Source of the DNA: Polyangiaceae bacterium
GTDB lineage: Bacteria; Myxococcota_A; Polyangia; Polyangiales; Polyangiaceae
Assembly (NCBI GenBank): GCA_019637295.1
Contig: JAHBVX010000013.1
Span: 62,001 to 126,000, forward strand
Length of the DNA: 64,000 nucleotides
Direction of reading: 5' to 3'
Shown: piece by piece, positions 16,432 to 25,134 of the stretch
Numbering within the stretch: position 1 is the first letter of the stretch
Layout: the number at the start of each line of letters is the position of its first letter
Made by a program: the position numbers and the translations under genes
Notes under the pieces: model-generated
What the model was told of the DNA's origin: nothing
Seen by the model: only the letters and a program-made list of their open reading frames with translations
The model's database searches: none

Positions 16432-18729
16432 TCAGCGCTCGCCACAGACGGCTCGATAGATCTCGCCGCGCGGGGCTCCTGCCTGGATCATCCGCCTCGC
16501 CCAGTCCACCTCTTCATCGACGACCCGCGCGAGCTCGGCGGCGGTGCGCGCCCCCTCGAGCCGGCGCCCGTTGATGAAGGTCGTGGGCGTCCCCTTCACC
16601 TCGAGAGAGTCCCCCTCGCGCACGTCGTCTTGCACGACGCGCGTGTGGTCCCCGCGTCCGAGGGCGCCGAGCGCCCGCGCCGTGTCCAGGCCGGCGCGCG
16701 ACGCCAGTCGCTCCCACACATCTGACGCGCCGAGCTCCGCCTGAGCCTCGAACAGCAGGTCGTGCACCGCCCAGAAGCCCGGGTCACCCTTCTGCCGGCG
16801 CGCCTCGATGGCCAACTCGGACGCCTTGCGCGCGTGTGCGTGGTTGGGCAACGGGAAGTGCTTGAATGCGATGCGGACATCACCTCCACGCTTCGCGAAG
16901 ATTTCCTCGAGCGTGGTGTGGAGCCGCCTGCAGTGCGAACACTGGAACTCGCTGTACACGACCAAGGTAGCCAGGGCGTTGTTCGAACCCCGCACGGGTG
17001 CACCACCAATGGGCGGGCAACTGCGCGCCGAGACGTCGCTGCCGATACCGATCAGGTTCTTGCGCGTGCGCGCGGCGTACAGCTCACTCGGGCGTACGCC
17101 TGTCCCGAGCAGCGTGCGGGAAGCTCTCACCTCGGCCCGCACGAGCGACTCCAATGCTCGGTGATCCAGGAACCCCTCGATGCGGGAACCATTGAGGTAG
17201 AACGTCGGTGTCGCGCGCACCCCCATCTGGCCGGCGAGCCTCAGATCTTCAGCGACGTCGGCCTTTGCACCCGACTCCTCACCGAACCGCCGTCTCTCGC
17301 CCTCGCTCACCTGCTGGGCGGCAAGCACGCGCAGGAACTCCTCCGCGCCGAGTGGGCCACCGTGGCGCCCGATGCTGCGCAACAGACCCGCGAACGCGCC
17401 GCTGCCGCGGGCTCGAAACAGCCCTTGAGCAAGCTCGGCGGAGGTGCGCGCACCGACGTGAGCGGTCAGCGGTCGATGGCGCCAGACGATCTGCAGATCG
17501 TCGGGGAAGGCGAGCAGCAGCTTGTCGATCGAGGCCAGGAAGCGCCGGGTGTGCGGGCAGTGCAGATCGCCGAACACCACCAAGTGCGCCACCGCGTCCG
17601 GGCGACCGAACGCTGGTTGCGCCGGCGTGAGCGGCAAGGGTGGGTCGCCGGCGTGAACGAAGGGCCTGGGCTCACCGGCGGCAGGCGGAGCCACCGGTGC
17701 TGGCGCGTCGGCGCTCGCGGGGGGCTCGGGCTCGGGTTCCGGCACCGGCACCGGGGGTTCGACGGCCGACGCGGGAGGCTCGACGGGCGGAGGCGCAGGG
17801 GGGTCGCTCGTGCCAGCGTCATCGCCAGCAGGCGCTGCTTGCGTAACGGTCGCTGCGGGTTCGCCGCGCAGCTTCGCCAGCGCGATGACACCAACCACAC
17901 CGATGAGCAGCAGCAGCGCTCCAGCGATCACGAGCAACGTCGGCAGGGCTGACTCGCGCTTCGGACTCGGGCGCGTCGCTGAGCCGGGCGGCACAGCCGG
18001 CGGGGGCGGCGGGGGCGCAGCCTCGTCCGTTCGAGGAGGCGGCGCGGCGATGGGTGCGACGGGCGCAACGCTGGCTTGCGGGGCAGACGCGGTGGCGGCG
18101 CGGCGCAGCTCCCGCGCGAAGGCGTGAGCGTCGGGTTGTCGCCGCGATGGGTGCGGCGCGGTGGCCCGCGCAACCACCTCACGGATCGCGTCGCTGGGTT
18201 CGGGCATCAGCCACTCGGTCATCCGCCCGAGAGCGAACACGTCCGAGAGGGTAGTCGCCTCGCCATGCGAGGACAGCTCCGGCGCGTCCCACTCGCTCCG
18301 CGGAAGTCTCAGCTCGGCCAGGCGGGTGAGCTCGCGCGCGCCGAGGCCAGCCACGAGCGCGCTGCCACCGTGCTCGAACACGACCTCGGGCGCGAGACTG
18401 CCATGGCACAGGCCACGATCGTGCAGGGTCGCTACCGCGTCGGCGGCGCCCGCCACCACGGCGAGCAGCGACTCGCTCGAGCGCCCGCGCAGCACGGCGA
18501 GGGGCCTCGCGACAGAAGGGAGGGGAAACACTACGCCGAGCCCCGCGGGCTCCGAGGTCGCGGGCTCGGGTGGGACGAGCTGCGGGGCACCGAACGCGCC
18601 ACGCGCCAACCGCGACGTCGCCGCGTGGAGCAACTCCGGGCGACCCGTGGGCAGGCGCAGCGTCAGCGACGGCGGGGCCACGCCGGCCTCCCAGCGGGCC
18701 TGCCCAGGGTGAAGGTCGTCGCTTGTCAC
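16432..18729 (-). CDS. Pseudokinase fused to two periplasmic DsbA-like thioredoxin domains
   Basis: This 765-residue protein is a very unusual fusion. Residues 30-215 look like the remains of a protein kinase: there is no glycine loop, the HRD site reads CHGSLAPEVV (109-118), DFG reads AGLG (127-130), but DAPEL (148-152) and a C-lobe remain. A Pro-rich linker and one transmembrane helix (263-286) lead to a second Pro/Glu-rich linker. A first DsbA-like domain follows (about 378-550) with active site CPHT (391-394, single cysteine) and cis-Pro segment ATPTF. The second (about 585-760) has CSHC (597-600) and cis-Pro segment GTPTTF. I infer an inner-membrane protein linking cytoplasmic signalling to periplasmic thiol chemistry. 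It starts with GTG after AAGG and precedes a receptor-kinase gene. Confidence 0.85.
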   Translation of the reverse strand: MTSDDLHPGQARWEAGVAPPSLTLRLPTGRPELLHAATSRLARGAFGAPQLVPPEPATSEPAGLGVVFPLPSVARPLAVLRGRSSESLLAVVAGAADAVATLHDRGLCHGSLAPEVVFEHGGSALVAGLGARELTRLAELRLPRSEWDAPELSSHGEATTLSDVFALGRMTEWLMPEPSDAIREVVARATAPHPSRRQPDAHAFARELRRAATASAPQASVAPVAPIAAPPPRTDEAAPPPPPPAVPPGSATRPSPKRESALPTLLVIAGALLLLIGVVGVIALAKLRGEPAATVTQAAPAGDDAGTSDPPAPPPVEPPASAVEPPVPVPEPEPEPPASADAPAPVAPPAAGEPRPFVHAGDPPLPLTPAQPAFGRPDAVAHLVVFGDLHCPHTRRFLASIDKLLLAFPDDLQIVWRHRPLTAHVGARTSAELAQGLFRARGSGAFAGLLRSIGRHGGPLGAEEFLRVLAAQQVSEGERRRFGEESGAKADVAEDLRLAGQMGVRATPTFYLNGSRIEGFLDHRALESLVRAEVRASRTLLGTGVRPSELYAARTRKNLIGIGSDVSARSCPPIGGAPVRGSNNALATLVVYSEFQCSHCRRLHTTLEEIFAKRGGDVRIAFKHFPLPNHAHARKASELAIEARRQKGDPGFWAVHDLLFEAQAELGASDVWERLASRAGLDTARALGALGRGDHTRVVQDDVREGDSLEVKGTPTTFINGRRLEGARTAAELARVVDEEVDWARRMIQAGAPRGEIYRAVCGER

Positions 18730-18880
18730 GGGTGAACCTTAGAGCCAATCGCGGCCGCGAGCAGCCCTGACCGGCTCCTCGCGCCTGCCAGATTGGCACG
18801 GGATCGCCTGCGCGGGACAAGGTGGCGACCCATGCCACGCCGCCCGGGAGGGGTGGCCGATGACTTCGGCATTTGCGGAG

Positions 18881-18895
18881 TGGCACGCGGTGTGC
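18881..18895 (+). promoter_or_regulatory. Possible sigma-54 promoter element
   Basis: TGGCACG-N4-GTGC at 18881-18895 differs by one base from the sigma-54 consensus TGGCACG-N4-TTGC. It lies only about 10-15 nt before the start of the Fn3 protein, which would leave almost no leader. A chance match is possible. Confidence 0.25.
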
Positions 18896-18910
18896 TCTTA
18901 AAGCGTGACC

Positions 18911-20074
18911 ATGTTTCGCGCGCTCGCTGTCCTCGCGACGGTCTTGTCGATCGGGCTGTGCTCGATCCCGGCTTCGGCGCAATCCATCACCGTGCCGCAG
19001 GCGTTCCAGCGCAAGCTCTCCCATCGGCTCGACGACAAGAACAACCGCTGGATGAACTATCAGGACTGCGTCAGCGGGGACGTGTTCACCTGGGAGACCA
19101 AGGTCGCTCAGTTCTCGGGACTGCTGTACGAGGTCTGGGCCGGCAAAGGCAGCGACGACTGCACGATCAAGGAGAATCGCACCGGCGGGACGGCCACCTG
19201 CTGGAATCTGTTCTCTACGTCCCCCACCAAGGCGGACACCCAGGTCCAGATCGCGGTGCAAGACGTCGCAGCTCAGCTGGGCACGGGCGGACCGGCGGCG
19301 TGTGAGCGCACCGATCTGCCGTCCGCCGGTGAGGCGATCCGACTGTACTTCATGTTGGTGAGCGGCAACGAGGCCGTCACCACGGCGATCTGGGAGACGA
19401 AGCTCGATCTGCTGGGCCCTCCCGCGCCCACCGGCGTCTCGGCCGGCGTGGGCGAGCGGCGACTGATCGTGAGCTGGACGCCCAACCCAACGGACGACCT
19501 CATCGGCTACAAGCTGTACTGCGCCCCTTCCTCGGTTGGCGGCACCGCACCGGCCGCTGGCCCGACGGGGAGCGGCCTCGGGGGCGCCGCTGGCGATGGC
19601 GGTCTAGCCGACGCAGCAGCGGGCGCGTCGGGCGCGTCGGGCGCAGCCGGCAGCACGAGCAGCGGTGGCGCGGCCGGTAGCGGTGGTGCGGCTGGCAGCG
19701 GTGGCGCAGGGACCGGCAACCCCGCCTGTCCTTCAGCGAACATCCTCGCCGGGGTCCGCCCGGATCCAGCCTACGAGTGTGCTTCCGTGGAGAGCCAGAT
19801 CACCACCTCCGCCGAGGCCAAGAACCTCATCAACGGCACGCCTTACGCGGTCGGTGTCGCCGCCGTGGACCTGGCCGGCAACAGCGGTCCGCTCTCCGCG
19901 GTCGCCTGTGGCACGCCACAAGAGGTGGACGACTTCTTCGAGCTCTATCGCCGCGCCGGGGGCCAGGGCGGGGGCGGATTCTGCAGCATCCATCGCGGCC
20001 AGCTCGGCACCGCAGGGGCGCTCCTGGGCGCGCTGATGGTGCTGGGCCTCCTGCGGCGGAGGAGTCGCTCGTGA
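18911..20074 (+). CDS. Secreted Fn3 protein with MYXO-CTERM-like tail
   Basis: A 387-residue exported protein with a signal peptide ending ASAQ. The N-terminal part (about 25-170) has several cysteines and no family I recognise. A fibronectin-III-like domain begins near APTGVSAGVGERRLIVSWTP (about 178) and its last strands (INGTPYAVGVAAVDLAGN) come after a 70-80 residue Gly/Ala/Ser-rich insertion. The C-terminus has Gly-rich FCSIHR, a hydrophobic helix and RRR. This matches the MYXO-CTERM tripartite pattern (Cys, helix, basic tail) used for sorting to the cell surface in myxobacteria. The start is ATG 18911 (or GTG 18905). Its stop overlaps the next start as GTGA. Confidence 0.82.
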   Translation: MFRALAVLATVLSIGLCSIPASAQSITVPQAFQRKLSHRLDDKNNRWMNYQDCVSGDVFTWETKVAQFSGLLYEVWAGKGSDDCTIKENRTGGTATCWNLFSTSPTKADTQVQIAVQDVAAQLGTGGPAACERTDLPSAGEAIRLYFMLVSGNEAVTTAIWETKLDLLGPPAPTGVSAGVGERRLIVSWTPNPTDDLIGYKLYCAPSSVGGTAPAAGPTGSGLGGAAGDGGLADAAAGASGASGAAGSTSSGGAAGSGGAAGSGGAGTGNPACPSANILAGVRPDPAYECASVESQITTSAEAKNLINGTPYAVGVAAVDLAGNSGPLSAVACGTPQEVDDFFELYRRAGGQGGGGFCSIHRGQLGTAGALLGALMVLGLLRRRSRS

Positions 20075-20826
20075 GGTTCGGCGCGCTGGGTCTGGCCCTC
20101 GCCCTGAGCGCCGCCAGCTCCGCGGCGTTCGCCCAGGGGACCGACGAGTTCGGCGCCTACGGGGGGCTCGAGGAGCGTCGCTACGAGTCCGAGCAGAGCA
20201 TGGCCTTCGAGCTGCGCATCGGACGCTACCGGCCGCGCATCGACGAAGAGCTCGCCTCAGCCCCGTTCGCCCAGACCTTCGGCGATACACCGCGCTACAT
20301 CTTGGGCTTCGAGGTGGACTGGCAGGCGCTGCGCATCCGCAAGTTCGGCTCCTTCGGACCCGGCTTTGGCTGGGGGTACACGAAGTTCACCGCGGACGCG
20401 CTGCTGGCGGACGGGTCCGGCCGCTCTAGCCAGAGCACCACGCTGGAGATCATGCCCATGTACGCCGTCGGGGTGTTGCGGGTCGATGTCCTCGCGCAGC
20501 AGACGCCCGTGCCGCTCGCCTTCTACGGCAAGCTCGGGCTCGGGTACGCGCTGTGGTGGACGGGGGATGGCGACGAGACGTCGAGGGACGACGCCGGAGT
20601 GAAGGGCAGGGACACCTCCTATGGTCTGCACTACGCGGTCGGTGCCATGTTCTTGCTGGACGCGCTCGATCGCGCGAGCGCCGTCGAGATCGACGTCACC
20701 ACCGGCGTCAACAACACGTACTTCTTCTTCGAGTGGACCGTGAGCCAGCTCGACGGCTTCGGCTCCGGCAACCACATGCAGGTGGGCACGAACAGCTGGA
20801 CCCTGGGGCTGGCCCTGGAAATCTAG
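20071..20826 (+). CDS. Outer-membrane beta-barrel protein
   Basis: A 251-residue exported protein with a signal peptide ending AAFAQG and then alternating strands rich in Tyr, Phe, Trp and Gly, such as YILGFEVDWQALRIRKFGSF and GFGWGYTKF. It ends in LGLALEI, close to the usual barrel end. It resembles the uncharacterised small barrel proteins common in myxobacteria. It is coupled to the Fn3 protein gene by a GTGA overlap, so the two may form one surface unit. The stop overlaps the convergent SprT-like gene by 4 bases. No substrate can be inferred. Confidence 0.8.
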   Translation: MRFGALGLALALSAASSAAFAQGTDEFGAYGGLEERRYESEQSMAFELRIGRYRPRIDEELASAPFAQTFGDTPRYILGFEVDWQALRIRKFGSFGPGFGWGYTKFTADALLADGSGRSSQSTTLEIMPMYAVGVLRVDVLAQQTPVPLAFYGKLGLGYALWWTGDGDETSRDDAGVKGRDTSYGLHYAVGAMFLLDALDRASAVEIDVTTGVNNTYFFFEWTVSQLDGFGSGNHMQVGTNSWTLGLALEI

Positions 20827-21683
20827 GCTCCGCGCGTGCGCAGGAGGCGGTGCACGTGCTTTCGCTCCCAGGCCAGCGCGCGCTCGTAGTGCCGGAACTC
20901 CTGCTCGCGCCGCAAGAACTCGCTCGAGTGCAAGAGCGCGCGGCCGCCGACCCGCACCGCCGGGATCAGGTGGTGGAGCAGCTCGTGATAGACGATGTAC
21001 TCCACGAAGTAGCGAGGCACCCAGTCTCGGTCCAAGCACGGGTGAATGCGGATCAACCGCTCCGCCGTGCTGTAGCTGCCGAGCTTGATGGTGTGCCGAG
21101 AGCGACCATCCCGCGGTTCGGTCTTGCGACCCCAGGTGACGAGCACGTCGGAGACGCTCCCCCCGAAGTAGCGCTCGTTGACGTGGCCGAGGATCGCCGC
21201 GAGGTCGTGCACGGCGCCTCGTGGACGCACGGTCTTGACGGGCCGGTCGCCGCGGATGCGATGCCGGTTCTGGTCGATGTACTCGCCCAGGGTGCCCGAG
21301 GCGTCCGCGTCCTCCCGCCCGACGAAGCGGACCAGCGCATCGATGACCCGCTCGGGAGCGTCCAAGAACATCATGTGCAGCCGCACTCGCAGCCGGCCCC
21401 GGTCCTTGGTCCGGGTGACCATGCGGCGCCGGTTGTCCGTCACGGCCAGCTGCACGACGCCGCCGTGGGCCAGCTCGATGCGGCGCTCCAGGGCCTGCCG
21501 GGCGCCCTCGTGAATGAAGATCTGCGGACCGCCAGTCGCGAACTGCAGCGGCAGCTGGGCCAGCCGCGGGTCGGGGATCCGCACCGCCGAGGCCATGCGC
21601 GGGAGCTTGCCGCGAGGCGTGCGTCGGCGGCGGGATGAACGTCCCGACTCGACGACCCAGGGGAAACCTACGCGACGGACCAC
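20823..21683 (-). CDS. SprT-like zinc metalloprotease domain protein
   Basis: About 286 residues from a GTG at 21683. The frame opens at a TTG at 21728, and the first ATG is at 21596, so the start is uncertain. The C-terminal part holds a gluzincin-type site, YHELLHHLIPAV, followed by LLHSSEF, which supplies the third metal ligand region as in SprT/YgjP-like families. The middle contains YFGGSVSDVLVTWGRK, also typical of the SprT-like fold. It probably binds zinc and may cut proteins, for example DNA-bound ones, but that role is only known for distant relatives. It lies downstream of recA on the same strand, 257 nt away. Confidence 0.75.
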   Translation of the reverse strand: MVRRVGFPWVVESGRSSRRRRTPRGKLPRMASAVRIPDPRLAQLPLQFATGGPQIFIHEGARQALERRIELAHGGVVQLAVTDNRRRMVTRTKDRGRLRVRLHMMFLDAPERVIDALVRFVGREDADASGTLGEYIDQNRHRIRGDRPVKTVRPRGAVHDLAAILGHVNERYFGGSVSDVLVTWGRKTEPRDGRSRHTIKLGSYSTAERLIRIHPCLDRDWVPRYFVEYIVYHELLHHLIPAVRVGGRALLHSSEFLRREQEFRHYERALAWERKHVHRLLRTRGA

Positions 21684-21940
21684 GGTGTACCTATCCTCGG
21701 GGGTAAGAGACGGGCTCCCGAGCGTCAAGGAACCACTGATTCATCTATTATTATCCAATGCTTACAGCGAAGACTTCGAGCCGTTCCCACGGCCCCCCTA
21801 AGTCCGCAGGACCGCATCGGTTCCGCGCCCTGGTCCCGAGATTTCCCGAGGGATCAGTACCGGGCGGATCCCCAGTCTAGGACCAAGCTATCCCCAGGAT
21901 ATCCAGGGCTTGTCCACAGCCAGGGGGTCTGCCCGCTCCG

Positions 21941-23050
21941 TCAGGCTCGGGCCGTGGGCTGGCGCCGCTGAGCCCCATTGGCGGGCTTGGCGTCGTCCCC
22001 CTCGAGCGCGGCAGCGGCCGCGGGGGGAGCGCTTCGACGCACGATGCCGTGATGCTCGAGCACCTTCTGCTCGAGCCGCTCCATCAGCTCGGGGTGCTGC
22101 TCGAGATAGGTGCGGGCGTTGTCTCGCCCCTGACCGATGCGCTCCCCATCCACCGAGTACCAGGCGCCGCTCTTCTGCACCACGTTCAGATCCGAAGCCA
22201 GGTCGATGATCTCACCCGAACGCGACACGCCGAACCCGTACAAGATGTCGAACTCCGTCTCGCGGAAGGGCGCCGCCATCTTGTTCTTGACGACCTTGAC
22301 CCGCGTGCGGTTGCCCACCACGGTCATGTCCTTCGCGCCGGTTGCCTCCTTGATGGCACCGATGCGCCGCACGTCGAGGCGCACGGAGGCGTAGAACTTG
22401 AGCGCGTTACCGCCGGACGTCGTCTCGGGGCTGCCAAACATCACCCCGATCTTCATGCGGATCTGGTTGGTGAAGAAGAACAGGCACTGCGATCGCGATA
22501 CGCTGCCGGTGAGCTTGCGCAGCGCTTGACTCATGAGCCGCGCCTGGAGACCGACGTGGGAGTCTCCCATGTCTCCCTCGATCTCCGCTTTGGGAACGAG
22601 CGCAGCCACGGAATCCACCACCACGATGTCGACCGCGCCGGAGCGCACGAGCATGTCCCCGATCTCGAGCGCCTGCTCACCGTAGTCCGGCTGGCTCACC
22701 AGCAGCTCGTCCGTCTTGACGCCGAGCTTCTTGGCATAGTTGATGTCGAGCGCGTGCTCGGCGTCGATGAAAGCGGCGACGCCTCCCTGGCGCTGTATGC
22801 TGGCGATGGCGTGCAGCGTCAGCGTCGTCTTGCCGCTCGACTCTGGCCCATACACCTCCACGATGCGCCCCCGCGGGTAGCCACCGATGCCGAGGGCCAC
22901 GTCCAGACCCAGCGAGCCCGTCGGAACAACCGCGACGTCCCCGCCGATGGTCTCTCCGTCCTTCAGGCGCATGATGGCGCCCCGCCCGAACTCCTTCTCC
23001 ACGCTCGCGATTGCCAGTTCCAGGGCCTTGCTCTTCTGCTTTTCGTCCAT
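21941..23050 (-). CDS. recA: RecA recombinase
   Basis: A 369-residue RecA, full length, with Walker [30 protein letters not shown], loop L2 region [19 protein letters not shown] and [14 protein letters not shown]. It forms ATP-dependent filaments on single-stranded DNA for homologous recombination and triggers LexA self-cleavage. The C-terminal tail (about 330-369) is variable and basic, without the strongly acidic end of E. coli RecA. The ATG at 23050 is preceded by GGAG at proper spacing; an in-frame TTG at 23077 is less likely. Upstream is a strong promoter with an SOS-type operator in its spacer. Confidence 0.98.
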   Translation of the reverse strand: MDEKQKSKALELAIASVEKEFGRGAIMRLKDGETIGGDVAVVPTGSLGLDVALGIGGYPRGRIVEVYGPESSGKTTLTLHAIASIQRQGGVAAFIDAEHALDINYAKKLGVKTDELLVSQPDYGEQALEIGDMLVRSGAVDIVVVDSVAALVPKAEIEGDMGDSHVGLQARLMSQALRKLTGSVSRSQCLFFFTNQIRMKIGVMFGSPETTSGGNALKFYASVRLDVRRIGAIKEATGAKDMTVVGNRTRVKVVKNKMAAPFRETEFDILYGFGVSRSGEIIDLASDLNVVQKSGAWYSVDGERIGQGRDNARTYLEQHPELMERLEQKVLEHHGIVRRSAPPAAAAALEGDDAKPANGAQRRQPTARA

Positions 23051-23088
23051 CTCGCGCTCCGACTGTTCGATCACCAACGGTGAGCCGA

Positions 23089-23117
23089 GGAATACTGTGC
23101 GGCTGTTCAGATGTCAA
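23089..23117 (-). promoter_or_regulatory. recA promoter (TTGACA-N17-TATTCC)
   Basis: On the minus strand a perfect -35 TTGACA (23117-23112) is followed by a 17-nt spacer and TATTCC (23094-23089). The predicted transcript would start about 32 nt before the recA ATG. The position and the match to the vegetative consensus make this a good candidate. Confidence 0.65.
23095..23110 (-). promoter_or_regulatory. SOS/LexA-type operator in the recA promoter spacer
   Basis: CTGAACAGCCGCACAG has the CTG-N10-CAG form of the E. coli LexA box, and its GAACAG half recalls the GTTCAG motif reported for myxobacterial LexA. It fills the -35/-10 spacer of the recA promoter, an ideal site for repression. Confidence 0.5.
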
Positions 23118-23157
23118 CGTCTGGGCGGTCGGACAATGTCCCTGGTGCGCTACGCGC

Positions 23158-23679
23158 TCAGGGCCCGCATTGGGCGCCGTCCGCCGGCTTGGCGCAGTCC
23201 TCGAGCCACGCCAGCAGCGTGGTTCGCTCCGCCGCCTCGAGCGGCTCCACCGGCGGATCCAACGGGAAGTTGGGGTTGATGAAGGGCATGAAGCCGACGT
23301 CGACGGCGTTGCGCATGCGCTCGTAGACCGGCTTGCCGAAGTAGTCGTCGTGGATCTGCGCCCAGGTCAGCAGCGCGAACGGAGCGAAATTCTGAGGCGG
23401 CGAGGTGTGACAGCGACGGCACTTCCGCTCGAGGATGTCGTCGATCTCGCAGGGTATGGTCGGGACCACGATGCTCGGATCCGGGGCGCACGCCACGGCC
23501 GCGTCGCCAGCCGCGCCGGCGCTTCCCCCGCTCGGCCCGCCTCCGGTGCCAGCCGCGCCGCTACCGCCCGAGCCAGCTCCGCCGACGCTCCCGAGCTCCG
23601 GCTCGTGCTCCGTGCAGGCAGCGATGAGCGATGCCGACGTCAACAGCCAGAGTAGCCGCGCGGACATGACCTTGGACAT
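23158..23679 (-). CDS. Mono-haem c-type cytochrome lipoprotein
   Basis: A 173-residue lipoprotein: the signal ends at SLIAAC (Cys22). A Gly/Ala/Ser-rich spacer (about 30-60) follows. The compact C-terminal domain has a haem c site, ERKCRRCHTSP (CxxCH, about 87-91), and VGFMPF (about 130), whose methionine may be the sixth iron ligand. It resembles the cytochrome-like lipoproteins of unknown role common in myxobacteria. It is likely to be an electron-transfer or sensing protein on the outer membrane. No oxidase or reductase gene is nearby. It is a separate unit between recA and the TPR gene. Confidence 0.8.
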   Translation of the reverse strand: MSKVMSARLLWLLTSASLIAACTEHEPELGSVGGAGSGGSGAAGTGGGPSGGSAGAAGDAAVACAPDPSIVVPTIPCEIDDILERKCRRCHTSPPQNFAPFALLTWAQIHDDYFGKPVYERMRNAVDVGFMPFINPNFPLDPPVEPLEAAERTTLLAWLEDCAKPADGAQCGP

Positions 23680-23751
23680 AGCACCGAACCGCCGAGGTGG
23701 AACCTCCCACCGGCACGAATGCCGTCGCGCTGCGGCGTGTCGGTTCCTGGC

Positions 23752-24897
23752 TCAGCCGCGAGCAACGCCGGAGAGCTGCTGCTGCTGCTGCTGGAGGAAC
23801 TGCGCCACCGCGCGGGAGCGCTCGATGGCGAACTGCTTGACCTCGCGATTCGGCGAGCCGGCCAGCGCGTTGAGCAGCTTCGTGACTTTGTCCAGTTGAC
23901 GCGCCTGAAACAGGGCCTCGAAGTAGTTGTTCGCCAGGCGGACGTCGTTCGCCATCTTGGCTTCGTGGGGCTGCAGCACCTTGATGACGCTGTCCAGATC
24001 GCCCTTCTGACCATAGAGCGCAGAGAGGCAGATGAGCGCGAGCGGGTCGTTCGAGTTGCGCTCCACCGCGATCTTGGCAAACTCGATGGCCTTGTCGCGA
24101 GTCTCTTCTTCGCCGGCGTAGAAGCCCTGCAGCGCGATGAACGGCGCCGCCGAACGCTTGTTCGTCTCGGCGTCCGCGAGCTCTCTCACGGCCTTGATGC
24201 CCGCGTCTTCATCGGCTGCCTCCCGCGCTTGCGAGTAGAGGTACGCCCAGGCGTCGACGCAGTTCGCGTCGATGGCGATCGCGCGCTCCACCGCCGTCCG
24301 CTCGCCCGTCGCATCGCCCTTGCCCTTGAGCGCCTTGGCCAAATGCAGCGACGGGAACGGGTTGTCCGGGATCAGATTCTGCGCGCCGCGCAGGGTTCCT
24401 TCGGCCTTTTCCCACTTTTCTTGCTGGAGCTGCGCGACCCCGAGCCCGAGCCAATCTTCGCCCGCACCACCGGCGGCGACGACCTTGGCCATCACTTTTT
24501 CCGCGCGCTCGAACCGTCCGTACTTCATCAGCTCTTGCGCGAAGAGCCGTCCGCGGTTGAGATCGTCCTTGTCCTCTTGCCAGTGCTTCTCGAGTCCGCT
24601 GAGCAGGTCCTCGAGACCAATAGCGATGGGGCGCCCCTCGGCGTCCTGCACCTGCACGGCGGGGCCGTTGAAGCCGAGCAGCTTCCACATCTCTTCGACC
24701 TCGAGCGCAACCGGGCCCTTCTTGACCTTCTCCATCAGCTCTTCGCCGGGAGTGGTCAGCGGCAACACGACGAGCGCGTTGCCCGGCACGCCGCCGGGGA
24801 ACGCCGACACCGGGGCGACGATGGCGGCCCCGCCGCTGAGCTGAAGGTTGGTGGGCTGGCCGTTTTGGCCAGAGCCGGGAGGGTTGGACTGAGTCAT
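23752..24897 (-). CDS. TPR-repeat protein
   Basis: A 381-residue soluble protein without a signal peptide. The first 100 residues are Gly/Pro/Ala-rich, then contain a conserved-looking segment ALEVEEMWKLLGFNGPAVQV. From about residue 115 to 360 it is helical with tetratricopeptide-type repeats, for example GEDWLGLGVAQLQQEKWEKA and DPLALICLSALYGQKGDLDS. It ends in a short glutamine run (QQQQQQ). It is probably a protein-interaction scaffold. The ATG at 24897 has GAGGTG at good spacing and is preferred to the overlapping GTG at 24900. Partner unknown. Confidence 0.8.
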   Translation of the reverse strand: MTQSNPPGSGQNGQPTNLQLSGGAAIVAPVSAFPGGVPGNALVVLPLTTPGEELMEKVKKGPVALEVEEMWKLLGFNGPAVQVQDAEGRPIAIGLEDLLSGLEKHWQEDKDDLNRGRLFAQELMKYGRFERAEKVMAKVVAAGGAGEDWLGLGVAQLQQEKWEKAEGTLRGAQNLIPDNPFPSLHLAKALKGKGDATGERTAVERAIAIDANCVDAWAYLYSQAREAADEDAGIKAVRELADAETNKRSAAPFIALQGFYAGEEETRDKAIEFAKIAVERNSNDPLALICLSALYGQKGDLDSVIKVLQPHEAKMANDVRLANNYFEALFQARQLDKVTKLLNALAGSPNREVKQFAIERSRAVAQFLQQQQQQLSGVARG

Positions 24898-25134
24898 CAC
24901 TTCACCTCGTGCGCGGAGCGCCGACGTCCGGGACCATTGTTCGCGCGCCGGGGTGGGCCGACCTGGCTTTGACGGCGCGGGCGGCGGACCCTAGCAGCGT
25001 GCCCGAAGCCGGGCAACACGCGCAATAAAGACAGTGATCTCGGCATCTTGCCGTTCAGGACGCGAGCGCCGGGCAGCGGATTCGACGCGTCCCGCTGTGC
25101 GCGGCGTGCTAAAGCCGAGTTGCGAAGGCCACCC

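Noticed and set aside
21729-21940. DnaA-box-like TTGTCCACA (21910-21918) as sign of a replication origin
   Set aside because: Only one good box is present, with no AT-rich unwinding region and no dnaA, dnaN or gidA nearby. The 257-nt gap between recA and the SprT-like gene shows no other clear element.
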